From the NCBI RefSeq assembly GCF_928368155.1, contig NZ_CAKMRU010000003.1, positions 170,742 through 234,741 of the forward strand: a DNA stretch of 64,000 bases, given 5' to 3'. The translations under genes and the position numbers were made by a program. The notes under the pieces were generated by a model. The model searched no databases and had not been told where the DNA came from. It was given only the letters and a program-made list of their open reading frames with translations. Shown here in pieces: positions 18,633 through 31,222 of this stretch (position 1 is its first letter; each line of letters starts with the position of its first letter). The stretch is from Anaerococcus ihuae (GTDB lineage: Bacteria > Bacillota > Clostridia > Tissierellales > Peptoniphilaceae).

Positions 18633-19316
18633 ATGTTAGCAGTTCTTGTTAATTTTATTTTGGTTGGTGTTTTGGGTTCTCTTGGATCAAAAATTGGAGA
18701 TAAATTTTCCAAAAATCTTAGAGATTCGATTATGAATTTTTTGGCAGCCGCCATTATAGTAATTGGTATTAGATCTTCAATGAAGGGTGATATTTTAGTT
18801 ATAATAATATCTGTTGTTATTGGCTTGATAATAGGTGAATTTTTGGGACTTGATAAAAAATTAGACAAATTATCATCAAATATTGAAAAAAAATACATAA
18901 AAGATAAAAATTCAAACTTTTCAGAAAGTTTTTTAAATGCCAGTATTCTCTTTTGCTTTGGAGCTATGGGAATAATTGGCTGCATTGAAGCAGGAGTTAC
19001 AGGTGATGACCAAGTTTTGATGGGTAAGGCTCTAATTGATGGAGTTGTAGCATTTTTTATGGCACAAAGCATGGGAATTGGTGTTTCTTTCTCATCATTT
19101 TCAATATTAATTTTCCAAGCAATTTTGGTCTTACTTGCAGGATTTTTAAGCCCACTTTTGGGAGAAGAAGTAATAAATAATATATCAGGAACGGGAGGAC
19201 TTACAATTATAGTAATTGGACTTTCCCAACTAAAATTAGTAGACTCAAAAATCGCAAACATCCTACCAGCCCTTGCAATCCCAGTAATATATGGCTTAAT
19301 TTCAGGATTATTTTAA
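18633..19316 (+). CDS. DUF554 family membrane protein (second copy)
   Basis: A 227-residue paralogue of the preceding protein. It shares the start pattern MLAVLVNFILVGVLGSLGSKIG, the FGAMGIIGCIEAGV motif near residue 110 and DGVVAFFMAQSMGIGVSFSS near 140. The two copies have diverged considerably but align over their whole length, pointing to an old tandem duplication and perhaps a heterodimer in the membrane. The ribosome-binding site AGGAGG overlaps the end of the first copy. Confidence 0.82.
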   Translation: MLAVLVNFILVGVLGSLGSKIGDKFSKNLRDSIMNFLAAAIIVIGIRSSMKGDILVIIISVVIGLIIGEFLGLDKKLDKLSSNIEKKYIKDKNSNFSESFLNASILFCFGAMGIIGCIEAGVTGDDQVLMGKALIDGVVAFFMAQSMGIGVSFSSFSILIFQAILVLLAGFLSPLLGEEVINNISGTGGLTIIVIGLSQLKLVDSKIANILPALAIPVIYGLISGLF

Positions 19317-19320
19317 AATA

Positions 19321-19372
19321 AAAAATGACCTTTTGCAAAAGATAAATAATCATTTTGCAAAAGGTTTATTTT
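19321..19372. terminator. Bidirectional terminator after the DUF554 genes
   Basis: The stem CCTTTTGCAAAA / TTTTGCAAAAGG with a 12-base loop is flanked by A- and T-runs, serving the converging DUF554 operon and HTH gene. Confidence 0.8.
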
Positions 19373-20098
19373 TTACTCATAGTATTTCCCAATTCCATAC
19401 AAGGGTAAAAACAAACTTGAAAAAAATAAAATCGTTGACCAAATAAGCCTTGTAGAATTTTCGAAATTAAAAATAATTGGAAAAATAACCATACTTCCTA
19501 TAATCCAAAATCTTAAAAACTTTAGTATGGGCTTCCAATTTTTGTTTGAAAAATTTATCCCAACTACATTAATCCTAAAAAATCCCTTGCTAACAAAAGA
19601 AATCTTGTTTTCATCGTAATAATTTGGCAGTCTTTCATCTATAAGCAAAAACAAATATATAGAAAAAATCACTCCCAATATTCCTACCGTAAGAAAGCTA
19701 TTAATATCATAGTTAAATTTCCTATAAAGAAAATAATATTCTATCCCAATAAAGATAAATGCAAGAGCCAAAAACACCGCCCTTTTAAATTTTTCTTTTC
19801 CCTTATTTATTTCATCTTCTTTATTAATTTCTACAATTTTTTCCAATAAATTTTCAACCTTTTCGCTATCTTCCGCCTTTTCATCCCTTGCTTCAAGCAA
19901 ATTAACAAGATTTACATCCAATAATTTTGCCAAGGGCATCAAAAGAGAAATATCTGGCAAAGATTGCCCCCTTTCCCACTTACTTACAGCTTGAATACTT
20001 ACATATAATTTTTCAGCTATATCCTTTTGGGTCATGTTTTTTTCTTTTCTTTTTCTACTAACAAATTCACCAAAATCTTTTTTATTAATTTGTTTCAT
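19373..20098 (-). CDS. Membrane-anchored XRE-family HTH regulator
   Basis: A 241-residue protein. Residues about 6-65 are a typical HTH_3 DNA-binding domain (FVSRKRKEKNMTQKDIAEKL and SIQAVSKWERGQSLPDISLL). A short acidic linker follows, and the C-terminal half has four hydrophobic segments, so it is tethered to the cytoplasmic membrane. Proteins of this build often sense envelope conditions or a membrane partner. Its promoter lies between repeated (C/T)AATAGTT motifs that could be autoregulatory sites. Target genes are unknown; the converging DUF554 pair and downstream trk genes are the neighbours. Confidence 0.78.
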   Translation of the reverse strand: MKQINKKDFGEFVSRKRKEKNMTQKDIAEKLYVSIQAVSKWERGQSLPDISLLMPLAKLLDVNLVNLLEARDEKAEDSEKVENLLEKIVEINKEDEINKGKEKFKRAVFLALAFIFIGIEYYFLYRKFNYDINSFLTVGILGVIFSIYLFLLIDERLPNYYDENKISFVSKGFFRINVVGINFSNKNWKPILKFLRFWIIGSMVIFPIIFNFENSTRLIWSTILFFSSLFLPLYGIGKYYE

Positions 20099-20117
20099 AG
20101 CTTCCTCCTTTAGAGAA

Positions 20118-20145
20118 ATTTTAGCCTAGATAAATTTATAGTCAA
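20118..20145 (-). promoter_or_regulatory. Promoter of the membrane HTH regulator
   Basis: TTGACT (minus strand, 20140-20145), 16 bases and TAAAAT (20118-20123). Two direct copies of a (C/T)AATAGTT motif lie just upstream, between about 20146 and 20185, and may be operator half-sites. Confidence 0.6.
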
Positions 20146-20207
20146 GAAACTATTAGTTTAAAATGGTTCAACTATTGGTTTAATTGCTCATATCTCAATA
20201 TCCTTAC

Positions 20208-20258
20208 AAAAAAAGACTGTTACAAAAATATAAATAATCATCGTTTTGCAACAGTCCT
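20208..20258 (-). terminator. Terminator after trkH
   Basis: On the minus strand GACTGTTGCAAAA pairs with TTTTGTAACAGTC and is followed by TTTTTTT. The loop carries the same ATAAATAATCAT run as the terminator at 19321-19372. Confidence 0.75.
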
Positions 20259-20265
20259 AATAAAT

Positions 20266-21726
20266 TTATTTGTTTCTCAAATTTCTATAAGTAGAAGGAT
20301 ATAAAAGTAAAAGCATAGGAAATATTTCTAGTCTTCCCAAAAGCATGGCAATGGTTAGGACAAATTTTGAAATCTTTGACATTTCAGCAAAAGTTGTAAT
20401 TGGACCAAAAGCACCAAGACCAGGTCCTACATTGTTAAAAGTTGTAGTAACTGCCGCAAAAGCCGTTTCAAAATCATTCATATCAATTGATACAATCATA
20501 AATAGAATAATAAAAATCATTATATAAATTACCAAATATTTTAAAACTGATCTTTCTGTTTCACTATCAACTTTTTTTCTATCAAGTCTATTTATGGTGA
20601 TTTTTTTTGGATTCATTGACTCTTTTATTTGATTAATTCCACCTTTTACCAAAATTACAAACCTTGAAACCTTGAGTCCTCCTGCAGTTGATCCTGCACA
20701 TCCACCTATAAACATAAGCATAATGATCACAGATTTAGAAAATAAGGGCCAAGTTCCAAAATCTGCTGATACATATCCAGTAGTTGTAATTATTGAAGAT
20801 ACTGTAAAAATAGAATTTACCAATGAATAAAATACATCCTTATAAATTGTCACAATATTTGCAAAAATAAGTCCCGCTGCAATAATAATTACAGCCAAAT
20901 ACCATTTTAGTTCTTCACTTTTTACAGCTTCCCTGACATTTTTAGTAACTGCATAAAAATAAATATTAAAATTCACACCAAAAACAGCCATCATTATTGC
21001 AAGAACAATTTCAATGTACCTAGAATCATAAGCACCAATTGAAATCCCCTTATTAGAAAATCCACCAGTTCCCGCAGCACCAAAGGCGTGAATTACAGAT
21101 TCAAATAAATTCATTCCCCCAAAAAGAAGAAGAATTACAGTAATAATAGTCAAAACAATATACATTCCATATAAATTCCTTGCTGTATCAGATAATTTTG
21201 GGGTGATTTTTCCAAAAGTAGGGCCAGGGACCTCGCTTTGCATCAAAAGAGAAGATTCCTTGTTAGAATTTGGCAATATAGCAAGAGTAAAAACCAAAAT
21301 TCCCATTCCACCGACAAAGTGGGACAAGGACCTCCAAAAAATTATAGAATGAGGCAAAAGCTCAACATCAAGTGCAACAGATGCACCCGATGTAGTAAAA
21401 CCAGACACCATTTCAAAAAACGCATCAATATAGCCGTTATAATTTGATTTAGTCAAAAACAAAGGAATAGCCCCAATCAAGGAAAATAAAACCCAAGTAA
21501 AGGCAGTAATAAACATGGCCTCTTTTGTATAAAGATGAGATGAATTATCCCCCCTTTTAACCAGAATAAATCCCAAAACAAAAGCAATAATAATTGGAAT
21601 TATAAAATTAATTTTATCAGAAGAACTTTCCCCATAAACAAAAGAAATAGCCAAAGGCAAGGTCAAAAGACCAGCTAGAACTATTAAAAGTTTTCCAAGA
21701 GAAAATTTTACAATTTTTAAATTCAT
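20266..21726 (-). CDS. trkH: TrkH/KtrB-type potassium channel subunit
   Basis: A 486-residue membrane protein with four repeated pore modules. Selectivity-filter-like segments are visible: MVSGFTTSGASV near residue 108, FGAAGTGGFSNKGIS near 215, SSIITTTGYVSADFG near 310 and TTTFNNVGPGLGAFG near 428. It moves K+ across the cytoplasmic membrane and needs the cytosolic gating ring encoded by the preceding trkA gene, two bases upstream. A terminator follows. Length fits TrkH rather than the shorter KtrB. Confidence 0.92.
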   Translation of the reverse strand: MNLKIVKFSLGKLLIVLAGLLTLPLAISFVYGESSSDKINFIIPIIIAFVLGFILVKRGDNSSHLYTKEAMFITAFTWVLFSLIGAIPLFLTKSNYNGYIDAFFEMVSGFTTSGASVALDVELLPHSIIFWRSLSHFVGGMGILVFTLAILPNSNKESSLLMQSEVPGPTFGKITPKLSDTARNLYGMYIVLTIITVILLLFGGMNLFESVIHAFGAAGTGGFSNKGISIGAYDSRYIEIVLAIMMAVFGVNFNIYFYAVTKNVREAVKSEELKWYLAVIIIAAGLIFANIVTIYKDVFYSLVNSIFTVSSIITTTGYVSADFGTWPLFSKSVIIMLMFIGGCAGSTAGGLKVSRFVILVKGGINQIKESMNPKKITINRLDRKKVDSETERSVLKYLVIYIMIFIILFMIVSIDMNDFETAFAAVTTTFNNVGPGLGAFGPITTFAEMSKISKFVLTIAMLLGRLEIFPMLLLLYPSTYRNLRNK

Positions 21727-21728
21727 GT

Positions 21729-23096
21729 CTACTCCAATATATCGTCGATTTCTTTAAAATCTTTATGTTTAGTAATAACCATAACCCTATCGCCAAGCTC
21801 AATGGTACTATCACCATTTGCAACCTCAATTTTACCTCCTAAGCTTTCTCTTGAAATACCAACAATCAAAGTATTACTTTTAAGCTTTAAATCTTTAAGT
21901 TTTTTTCCAGTAAGCTTGGAATTTTCAATTACAGTAAAATCAATCGCCTCAACCCTATCATCAGATAATCTATATAAGTTTGAAATAGATTCACCCCTAG
22001 AATTTTCCTTAGACCTCAAAAGTCTAGAAACAAAAAAAGAAGCGGATTTTTTTGGAGTTATAGTAGTATCGACATCCAAAATTCCAGTAATTTTTAAAAG
22101 TTGAGTCCTATTAACCTTGGCAATTATCTTATCAATTCCCCTCTTTTTAGCAAGAAGAGAAATTAAAATATTTTCCTCATCAATTCCAGTAAGAGCTACA
22201 ACAGCATCATAATTTTCAATCCTAACCTCATCGAGAATTTCAGGATCAGTACCATCAGCGTTGATAACATCACATTCAGGCAGACTTTCAGAAAAATCAA
22301 CAGCTCTTTGTTTATTATTCTCAACAACAGTAACATTGAAATTTCTTTTAATCAAAAGCTCAGAAAGATAAAGAGCAATAGACCCACCACCAATAATCAA
22401 AACATCTTTGATATTTTTTTTATCATCAACCTGTCTTTTATAAAACTTATCAATATCCTCCTTAGGACCTGCAACATAAATTTTCTCACCAGGCTCAAGA
22501 ATGTGGTTACCATTAGGAATAACAACCTGACCGTCCTTTTCACCAATAACGATAATAGTATTACCCAAAAATCCCTCAGCATTTAATTCCATCAAGGACT
22601 TATGTGCAAGCTTAGAATTTTCATCAATTTCAAGCTCAATCAAAATAACCTTAGAATCCAAAAAATTTTCAACATTAACCGCATAAGTATATTTTAAAGT
22701 TCTTTGAATTTCCTTTGCCGCAAAATATTCAGGATTAACAAGTCTATCGACTCCCATAGTCTTTCTCATAAACTCATCATCTTTTATGTATCTAGGATCA
22801 CGAAGCCTTACAATAGTAGATTTCGCCCCCATTTTCTTGGCAATCATAGATGAAATCAAATTAACATCATCGTTAAAAGTCATGGCAATAAAAGCGTCAC
22901 ATTCATTAACATTCGCCTCATCCAAAACCTCGATATCACGACCATCACCCAAAATACCCATAACATCATTAGAAGCCAGTAATCTTTCCAAAACTTCCTT
23001 GTTTTTCTCTATAACTAAAATATTGTAGCCTTCATCAGAAAGCTTACTAGTAAGATAAGAACCAACCTTACCAGCACCTACAATAATAATATTCAT
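21729..23096 (-). CDS. trkA: Trk system NAD-binding gating protein
   Basis: A 455-residue protein with two RCK modules. Each consists of a Rossmann domain (MNIIIVGAGKVGSYLTSKLS at residue 1 and DVLIIGGGSIALYLSELL near 230) followed by a TrkA-C domain (about 140-220 and 370-450). It binds NADH or ATP and opens or closes the TrkH channel from the cytoplasmic side. It is the first gene of the trkA-trkH operon, with an AGGAGG site and a promoter about 30 bases upstream. Confidence 0.94.
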   Translation of the reverse strand: MNIIIVGAGKVGSYLTSKLSDEGYNILVIEKNKEVLERLLASNDVMGILGDGRDIEVLDEANVNECDAFIAMTFNDDVNLISSMIAKKMGAKSTIVRLRDPRYIKDDEFMRKTMGVDRLVNPEYFAAKEIQRTLKYTYAVNVENFLDSKVILIELEIDENSKLAHKSLMELNAEGFLGNTIIVIGEKDGQVVIPNGNHILEPGEKIYVAGPKEDIDKFYKRQVDDKKNIKDVLIIGGGSIALYLSELLIKRNFNVTVVENNKQRAVDFSESLPECDVINADGTDPEILDEVRIENYDAVVALTGIDEENILISLLAKKRGIDKIIAKVNRTQLLKITGILDVDTTITPKKSASFFVSRLLRSKENSRGESISNLYRLSDDRVEAIDFTVIENSKLTGKKLKDLKLKSNTLIVGISRESLGGKIEVANGDSTIELGDRVMVITKHKDFKEIDDILE

Positions 23097-23128
23097 AAAT
23101 CCTCCTAAAGGTAGAAATATCTAATAAC

Positions 23129-23157
23129 ATTGTATAATAAACACAAGAAAAAAACAA
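23129..23157 (-). promoter_or_regulatory. Promoter of trkA-trkH
   Basis: TTGTTT (minus strand, 23152-23157), 17 bases and TACAAT (23129-23134), with the start codon about 33 bases downstream. Confidence 0.55.
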
Positions 23158-23392
23158 AATACATTTGTACAATTAGACATGCATAATTGAGTAGGGAAGC
23201 GTCATTATTAGCACACTTGTGTGAATCTTAAAAAATTATATCAATTACATAGTAATATTATGAAAAATTTATTTTAAATTAAAATAAGAAATTAAAAATC
23301 TAGAAAATTTAAGTAAAAATTTATTAAAATAAGCTTTATAGCTTACGAAAAAAAATACATTTAAAATAGAATCTAATTTTTTGTAAAAGAAA
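23158..23392. other. AT-rich spacer between trk promoter and tRNA terminator
   Basis: About 235 bases without an open frame, RNA gene or repeat that I can support. It contains only AT-rich sequence and one slightly GC-richer patch near 23190-23225. Confidence 0.5.
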
Positions 23393-23414
23393 AACACCAA
23401 TAAAAATTGGTGTT
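23393..23414 (-). terminator. Terminator of the tRNA operon
   Basis: On the minus strand AACACCAA / TTGGTGTT with a six-base loop is followed by TTTTCTTTT, six bases after the last tRNA. Confidence 0.8.
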
Positions 23415-23419
23415 AAATC

Positions 23420-23496
23420 TGGTGGGCCTCCAGGGACTCGAACCCTGGACCTACCGGTTATGAGCCGGGCGCTCTAACCGACTGAGCTAGAGGCCC
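23420..23496 (-). tRNA. tRNA-Met (CAU)
   Basis: Full cloverleaf on the minus strand, anticodon loop CTCATAA, CCA encoded. Acceptor GGGCCTC fits elongator Met. A tRNA-Ile2 read after lysidine modification cannot be excluded by anticodon alone. Last gene of the array. Confidence 0.85.
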
Positions 23497-23561
23497 AAAC
23501 AAAACCCTATAATTTTTAATAAAAAAATTTTATGAAATAAATTCATAATTAGGTTTGTTTT

Positions 23562-23638
<77 letters not shown>

Positions 23639-23654
23639 ATATATAAAATTTAAA

Positions 23655-23730
23655 TGGCAGGGGTTACAGGACTTGAACCCGTGACATCCGGTTTTGGAGA
23701 CCGACGTTCTACCAACTGAACTAAACCCCT
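23655..23730 (-). tRNA. tRNA-Trp (CCA)
   Basis: Cloverleaf on the minus strand with acceptor AGGGGTT, anticodon loop CTCCAAA and encoded CCA end. Confidence 0.93.
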
Positions 23731-23765
23731 ACTCAAATCTCAAACAAATTAAGAAAGAGATTTAT

Positions 23766-23841
23766 TGGTGCCCAGAGGCGGAATCGAACCACCGACACGG
23801 GGATTTTCAGTCCCCTGCTCTACCGACTGAGCTATCTGGGC
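23766..23841 (-). tRNA. tRNA-Phe (GAA)
   Basis: Cloverleaf on the minus strand with acceptor GCCCAGA, anticodon loop CTGAAAA and encoded CCA. Confidence 0.93.
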
Positions 23842-23844
23842 ATA

Positions 23845-23938
23845 TGGCGGAGAAGGAGGGATTTGAACCCTCGCATCCCTTTTGAAAGGATCTACTCCCT
23901 TAGCAGGGGAGCCTCTTCAGCCACTTGAGTACTTCTCC
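23845..23938 (-). tRNA. tRNA-Ser (GCU)
   Basis: Class II tRNA with a long variable arm, acceptor GGAGAAG, anticodon loop CTGCTAA and encoded CCA. Only three bases separate it from tRNA-Phe. Confidence 0.93.
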
Positions 23939-23970
23939 AAAAAGTCAATAGATATTGACTCTTTTTTATT

Positions 23971-24061
23971 TGGCGGAGAGGAAGGGATTCGAACCCTTGT
24001 GAGCCGTAAGACTCTAACGGTTTTCAAGACCGCCCCGTTATGACCGCTTCGGTACCTCTCC
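23971..24061 (-). tRNA. tRNA-Ser (UGA)
   Basis: Class II tRNA with a long variable arm, acceptor GGAGAGG, anticodon loop CTTGAAA and encoded CCA. Confidence 0.93.
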
Positions 24062-24067
24062 ATATTG

Positions 24068-24143
24068 TGGTGACCCATCGGAGATTCGAACTCCGGACAC
24101 CTTGATTAAAAGTCAAGTGCTCTACCGACTGAGCTAATGGATC
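24068..24143 (-). tRNA. tRNA-Lys (UUU), copy 1
   Basis: Cloverleaf with acceptor GATCCAT, anticodon loop CTTTTAA and encoded CCA. Identical in sequence to the copy at 24229-24304. Confidence 0.93.
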
Positions 24144-24228
24144 AATCTAGAAATACAGTGGCTAAAAATGCCTTTCTTGCCTATTTAGCTTGCCAGTATA
24201 ACCACTAAATAAATTGTTGAAATATTAA

Positions 24229-24304
24229 TGGTGACCCATCGGAGATTCGAACTCCGGACACCTTGATTAAAAGTCAAGTGCTCTACCGACTGAGCTAATG
24301 GATC
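24229..24304 (-). tRNA. tRNA-Lys (UUU), copy 2
   Basis: Same sequence as the neighbouring tRNA-Lys. The 85 bases between the two copies are unlike other spacers in the array and hold no further RNA gene that I can see. Confidence 0.93.
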
Positions 24305-24309
24305 AAATT

Positions 24310-24385
24310 TGGCTGGGATAGCAGGACTCGAACCTACGCATACCAGAGTCAAAGTCTGGTGCCTTACCGACTTGGCTATATCCCA
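24310..24385 (-). tRNA. tRNA-Gln (UUG)
   Basis: Cloverleaf with acceptor TGGGATA, anticodon loop CTTTGAC and encoded CCA. Confidence 0.93.
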
Positions 24386-24388
24386 ATA

Positions 24389-24465
<77 letters not shown>

Positions 24466-24469
24466 TTAA

Positions 24470-24543
24470 TGGAGCGGGTGAAGGGAATCGGACCCTCGCA
24501 ACCAGCTTGGAAGGCTGGGGCTCTACCACTGAGCTACACCCGC
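24470..24543 (-). tRNA. tRNA-Gly (UCC)
   Basis: Cloverleaf of 74 bases with acceptor GCGGGTG, anticodon loop CTTCCAA and encoded CCA. Confidence 0.93.
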
Positions 24544-24547
24544 AAAT

Positions 24548-24633
24548 TGGTGGGGAAGAGCGGATTCGAACCACTGAAAGCTAAGCTAACGGATTTACAG
24601 TCCGTCCCATTTGGCCAACTCTGGAACTTCCCC
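24548..24633 (-). tRNA. tRNA-Tyr (GUA)
   Basis: Class II tRNA with a long variable arm, acceptor GGGGAAG, anticodon loop CTGTAAA and encoded CCA. Confidence 0.93.
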
Positions 24634-24656
24634 AAATTTGTATTTCACAAGTATAT

Positions 24657-24685
24657 ATTATAGCATAAACTATAATTTTATTCAA
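24657..24685 (-). promoter_or_regulatory. Internal promoter within the tRNA array
   Basis: TTGAAT (minus strand, 24680-24685), 17 bases and TATAAT (24657-24662), placed 24 bases before tRNA-Tyr. It lies in the only long spacer of this part of the array and could drive the eleven tRNA genes from Tyr onward independently of the rRNA operon. Confidence 0.6.
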
Positions 24686-24704
24686 TTTTATTTCACAATA
24701 AAAT

Positions 24705-24780
24705 TGGAGCTGATGATAGGACTTGAACCTACAACCTATTGATTACAAATCAATTGCTCTACCAATTGAGCTACATCAGC
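24705..24780 (-). tRNA. tRNA-Thr (UGU)
   Basis: Cloverleaf with acceptor GCTGATG, anticodon loop TTTGTAA and encoded CCA. Confidence 0.93.
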
Positions 24781-24806
24781 ACATTGGATCTCTACTGAAA
24801 TCCAAA

Positions 24807-24883
24807 TGGCGACTTAGATGGGATTCGAACCCACGACCTCCGCCGTGACAGGGCGGCATTCTAACCAGCTGAACTACTAAGCC
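24807..24883 (-). tRNA. tRNA-Asp (GUC)
   Basis: Cloverleaf with acceptor GGCTTAG, anticodon loop CTGTCAC and encoded CCA. Confidence 0.93.
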
Positions 24884-24911
24884 ATAAAAGGTTAAAATAA
24901 CAAAAATGTAT

Positions 24912-24987
24912 TGGTGGAAGTAACAGGGCTCGAACCTGTGACCCCCTGCTTGTAAGGCAGATGCTCTCCCGACTGAGCTATACTTCC
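24912..24987 (-). tRNA. tRNA-Val (UAC)
   Basis: Cloverleaf with acceptor GGAAGTA, anticodon loop CTTACAA and encoded CCA. Confidence 0.93.
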
Positions 24988-24990
24988 ATA

Positions 24991-25119
24991 TGGTGACCCT
25001 ACCGGGATTTGAACCCTGTCCCCTGTGGGGTTTAAAATCTGAAAGATTTTAAATCTTCGAGATGAGTCCTTGGGCGAATCCGAAGAACAATACCGCCGTG
25101 ACACGGTGGTTTCCCTCTA
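24991..25119 (-). pseudogene. tRNA remnant (Glu-like 3' end with structured insertion)
   Basis: Bases 24991-25016 are identical to the 3' end of tRNA-Glu (25159-25184), including encoded CCA. Then come about 73 unrelated bases able to form small hairpins (CCCCTGTGGGG, TTAAAATC/GATTTTAA, CTTCG/CGAAG). At 25091-25101 the Glu-like TACCGCCGTGA returns, but the anticodon stem reads differently (loop GTGTCAC, Asp-like) and no D-arm or 5' acceptor can be drawn. It is a broken or rearranged tRNA copy. Confidence 0.65.
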
Positions 25120-25158
25120 AAACGAAGGATAAAACTTTTTTTGTATAAAGTTTAAAAA

Positions 25159-25233
25159 TGGTGACCCTACCGGGATTTGAACCCGGGATACCGCCGTGAA
25201 AGGGCGATGTCTTAACCGCTTGACCATAGGGCC
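25159..25233 (-). tRNA. tRNA-Glu (UUC)
   Basis: Cloverleaf with acceptor GGCCCTA, anticodon loop CTTTCAC and encoded CCA. The intact relative of the remnant at 24991-25119. Confidence 0.93.
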
Positions 25234-25260
25234 TTATATGATTTTATTAATTAAAAAGTA

Positions 25261-25337
25261 TGGTTGCGGGAGTAGGATTTGAACCTACGACCTCCGGGTT
25301 ATGAGCCCGACGAGCCACCAAACTGCTCCATCCCGCG
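25261..25337 (-). tRNA. Initiator tRNA-fMet (CAU)
   Basis: Acceptor CGCGGGA opposite TCCCGCA gives the C1-A72 mismatch diagnostic of initiator tRNA. The anticodon loop is CTCATAA, with three G-C pairs below it and encoded CCA. Confidence 0.95.
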
Positions 25338-25341
25338 ATAA

Positions 25342-25430
25342 TGGTGCCGAGAATCGGAATCGAACCGATACGGTGTTTGACCACCGCAGGATTTTAAGTC
25401 CTGTGCGTCTGCCAGTTCCGCCACCCCGGC
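25342..25430 (-). tRNA. tRNA-Leu (UAA)
   Basis: Class II tRNA with long variable arm, acceptor GCCGGGG, anticodon loop CTTAAAA and encoded CCA. Confidence 0.93.
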
Positions 25431-25433
25431 ATA

Positions 25434-25508
25434 TGGCGCTCAGGGTGGGGCTCGAACCCACAACCTACCGGTTAACAGCCGGGTGCTCCACCATTGAGCT
25501 ACCTAAGC
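25434..25508 (-). tRNA. tRNA-Asn (GUU)
   Basis: Cloverleaf with acceptor GCTTAGG, anticodon loop CTGTTAA and encoded CCA. First tRNA after the 5S gene. Confidence 0.93.
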
Positions 25509-25567
25509 ACATGCAATATGTATAATTATAAAATATAAAATTTATATTGTCAAAATTTCTTACAAAT

Positions 25568-25597
25568 TTTTGTGAAGAAATAATCTTCACAAAAAAG
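25568..25597 (-). terminator. Hairpin after 5S rRNA
   Basis: On the minus strand TTTTTGTGAAGA pairs with TCTTCACAAAAA directly after 5S. It may terminate or process the rRNA transcript before the tRNA array. Confidence 0.65.
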
Positions 25598-25600
25598 TAA

Positions 25601-25717
25601 GTTTGGCAACTTCCTAGTCTCCCGGGAGGTCTCCCTCCGAGTACCATCGGCGTTAGAAGGCTTAACTTCTGTGTTCGGTATGGAAACAGGTGTATCCCTT
25701 CTGCCATCGTCACCATA
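25601..25717 (-). rRNA. rrf: 5S ribosomal RNA
   Basis: About 117 bases on the minus strand, beginning TATGGTGACGATGGC and containing CCGAACACAGAAGTTAAG and CGCCGATGGTACT, the conserved 5S core. Ends pair as helix I (GTTTGGCAAC with the start). Boundaries are approximate by a few bases. Confidence 0.95.
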
Positions 25718-25780
25718 TTTTAAATATACTGTTTTAACCTAATTATTCTATTCTCGCTTCGCTGCGAGTGCTCCGCACGG

Positions 25781-25826
25781 GTCCTCTCTGAGCCGGACGG
25801 GCTGTCCTCTAAGAGCCGGACGGGCT
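25781..25826. repeat. Tandem 23-bp repeat in the 23S-5S spacer
   Basis: Two adjacent 23-base copies, 25781-25803 and 25804-25826, differ at two positions and share GAGCCGGACGGGCT. They sit beside a GC-rich hairpin (GCTTCGCTGCGAGTGC), unusual in an otherwise AT-rich spacer. Confidence 0.6.
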
Positions 25827-25849
25827 AATTAATAGCTATAAATATTTCC

Positions 25850-28909
<3,060 letters not shown>

Positions 28910-28929
28910 GGAAATATTTATAGCTATTT

Positions 28930-29150
28930 AATTTTATTAGGTTCTAATGGAATTGTCACAGCAAATTTATGAGTTGATGAAATTCCTTATGCAGGGATTT
29001 TTGGTTTTCCAAAAATCATCGCATTATTGCCCTGTTCGAGTTTTGTCTGGTTATTTACTGTAATCTAACGTTATTTTTCTTATTTGCTTCGCAAATGTCG
29101 AAAAATAATGAAAGATTTCTTTGAAATCTTTCACCCCTCGATTATGGGCT
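28930..29150. other. 23S to tRNA-Ala spacer
   Basis: AT-rich spacer of about 220 bases with short hairpins (TTTGCTTCGCAAA and AAAGATTTC/GAAATCTTT) but no further RNA gene. Confidence 0.6.
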
Positions 29151-29226
29151 TGGTGGAGATGAAGAGATTCGAACTCTTGACCCCCTGCGTGCAAGGCAGG
29201 TGCTCTCCCAACTGAGCTACACCCCC
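29151..29226 (-). tRNA. tRNA-Ala (UGC) in the 16S-23S spacer
   Basis: Cloverleaf with acceptor GGGGGTG, anticodon loop CTTGCAC and encoded CCA. The only tRNA in the 16S-23S spacer. Confidence 0.94.
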
Positions 29227-29321
29227 ATGTAACCTTTAATTTTACTACAAAGTTTACTTCGTTCCAAACAAAGTTTTTTTTAAATTTTCTTTGGTAAAAG
29301 TCAGCGTACCGACTTTTTACT

Positions 29322-30848
<1,527 letters not shown>

Positions 30849-30958
30849 TTATAGTTTGATCTTGACTTTTGTCATTTTTCGTTTGGTCTCAAAGTAATTA
30901 ACTTTGTAGTAGTATTTATTTGTTTAAAGGTTCATCGTCAGTTGTTACTGACTATTTA

Positions 30959-30987
30959 AGTCTACCACCTTTTTTATTACTTGTCAA
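30959..30987 (-). promoter_or_regulatory. rRNA promoter P2
   Basis: TTGACA (minus strand, 30982-30987), 17 bases and TAGACT (30959-30964), about 110 bases before 16S. Confidence 0.7.
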
Positions 30988-31053
30988 GTTTTTTTGTAAA
31001 TATTTTTCTTTTTATTTACTTTTCTCGACTGCTTTTCTGGTGTCGACTTTTTT

Positions 31054-31081
31054 ATTATATCTCGTTTATTTTTATTGTCAA
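31054..31081 (-). promoter_or_regulatory. rRNA promoter P1
   Basis: TTGACA (minus strand, 31076-31081), 16 bases and TATAAT (31054-31059). Two tandem promoters are usual for rRNA operons. The stretch 30849-31144 holds no gene. Confidence 0.75.
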
Positions 31082-31144
31082 GCTTTTTTTGAAAGTTTTT
31101 TAAATCTTTTTCTCAATCTTCTTTAAACTTTGACTTAAACGAGT

Positions 31145-31179
31145 TAAAAAAAATATAGCTGTATCAAACAGCTATATTA
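31145..31179 (-). terminator. Terminator of the ATP-grasp operon
   Basis: On the minus strand AATATAGCTG / CAGCTATATT with a seven-base loop is followed by eight T residues. It separates the operon from the rRNA promoters. Confidence 0.8.
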
Positions 31180-31222
31180 GTATAGTATTATTTTTTTGTT
31201 TTGTCAAATATTTTTTTATTTT

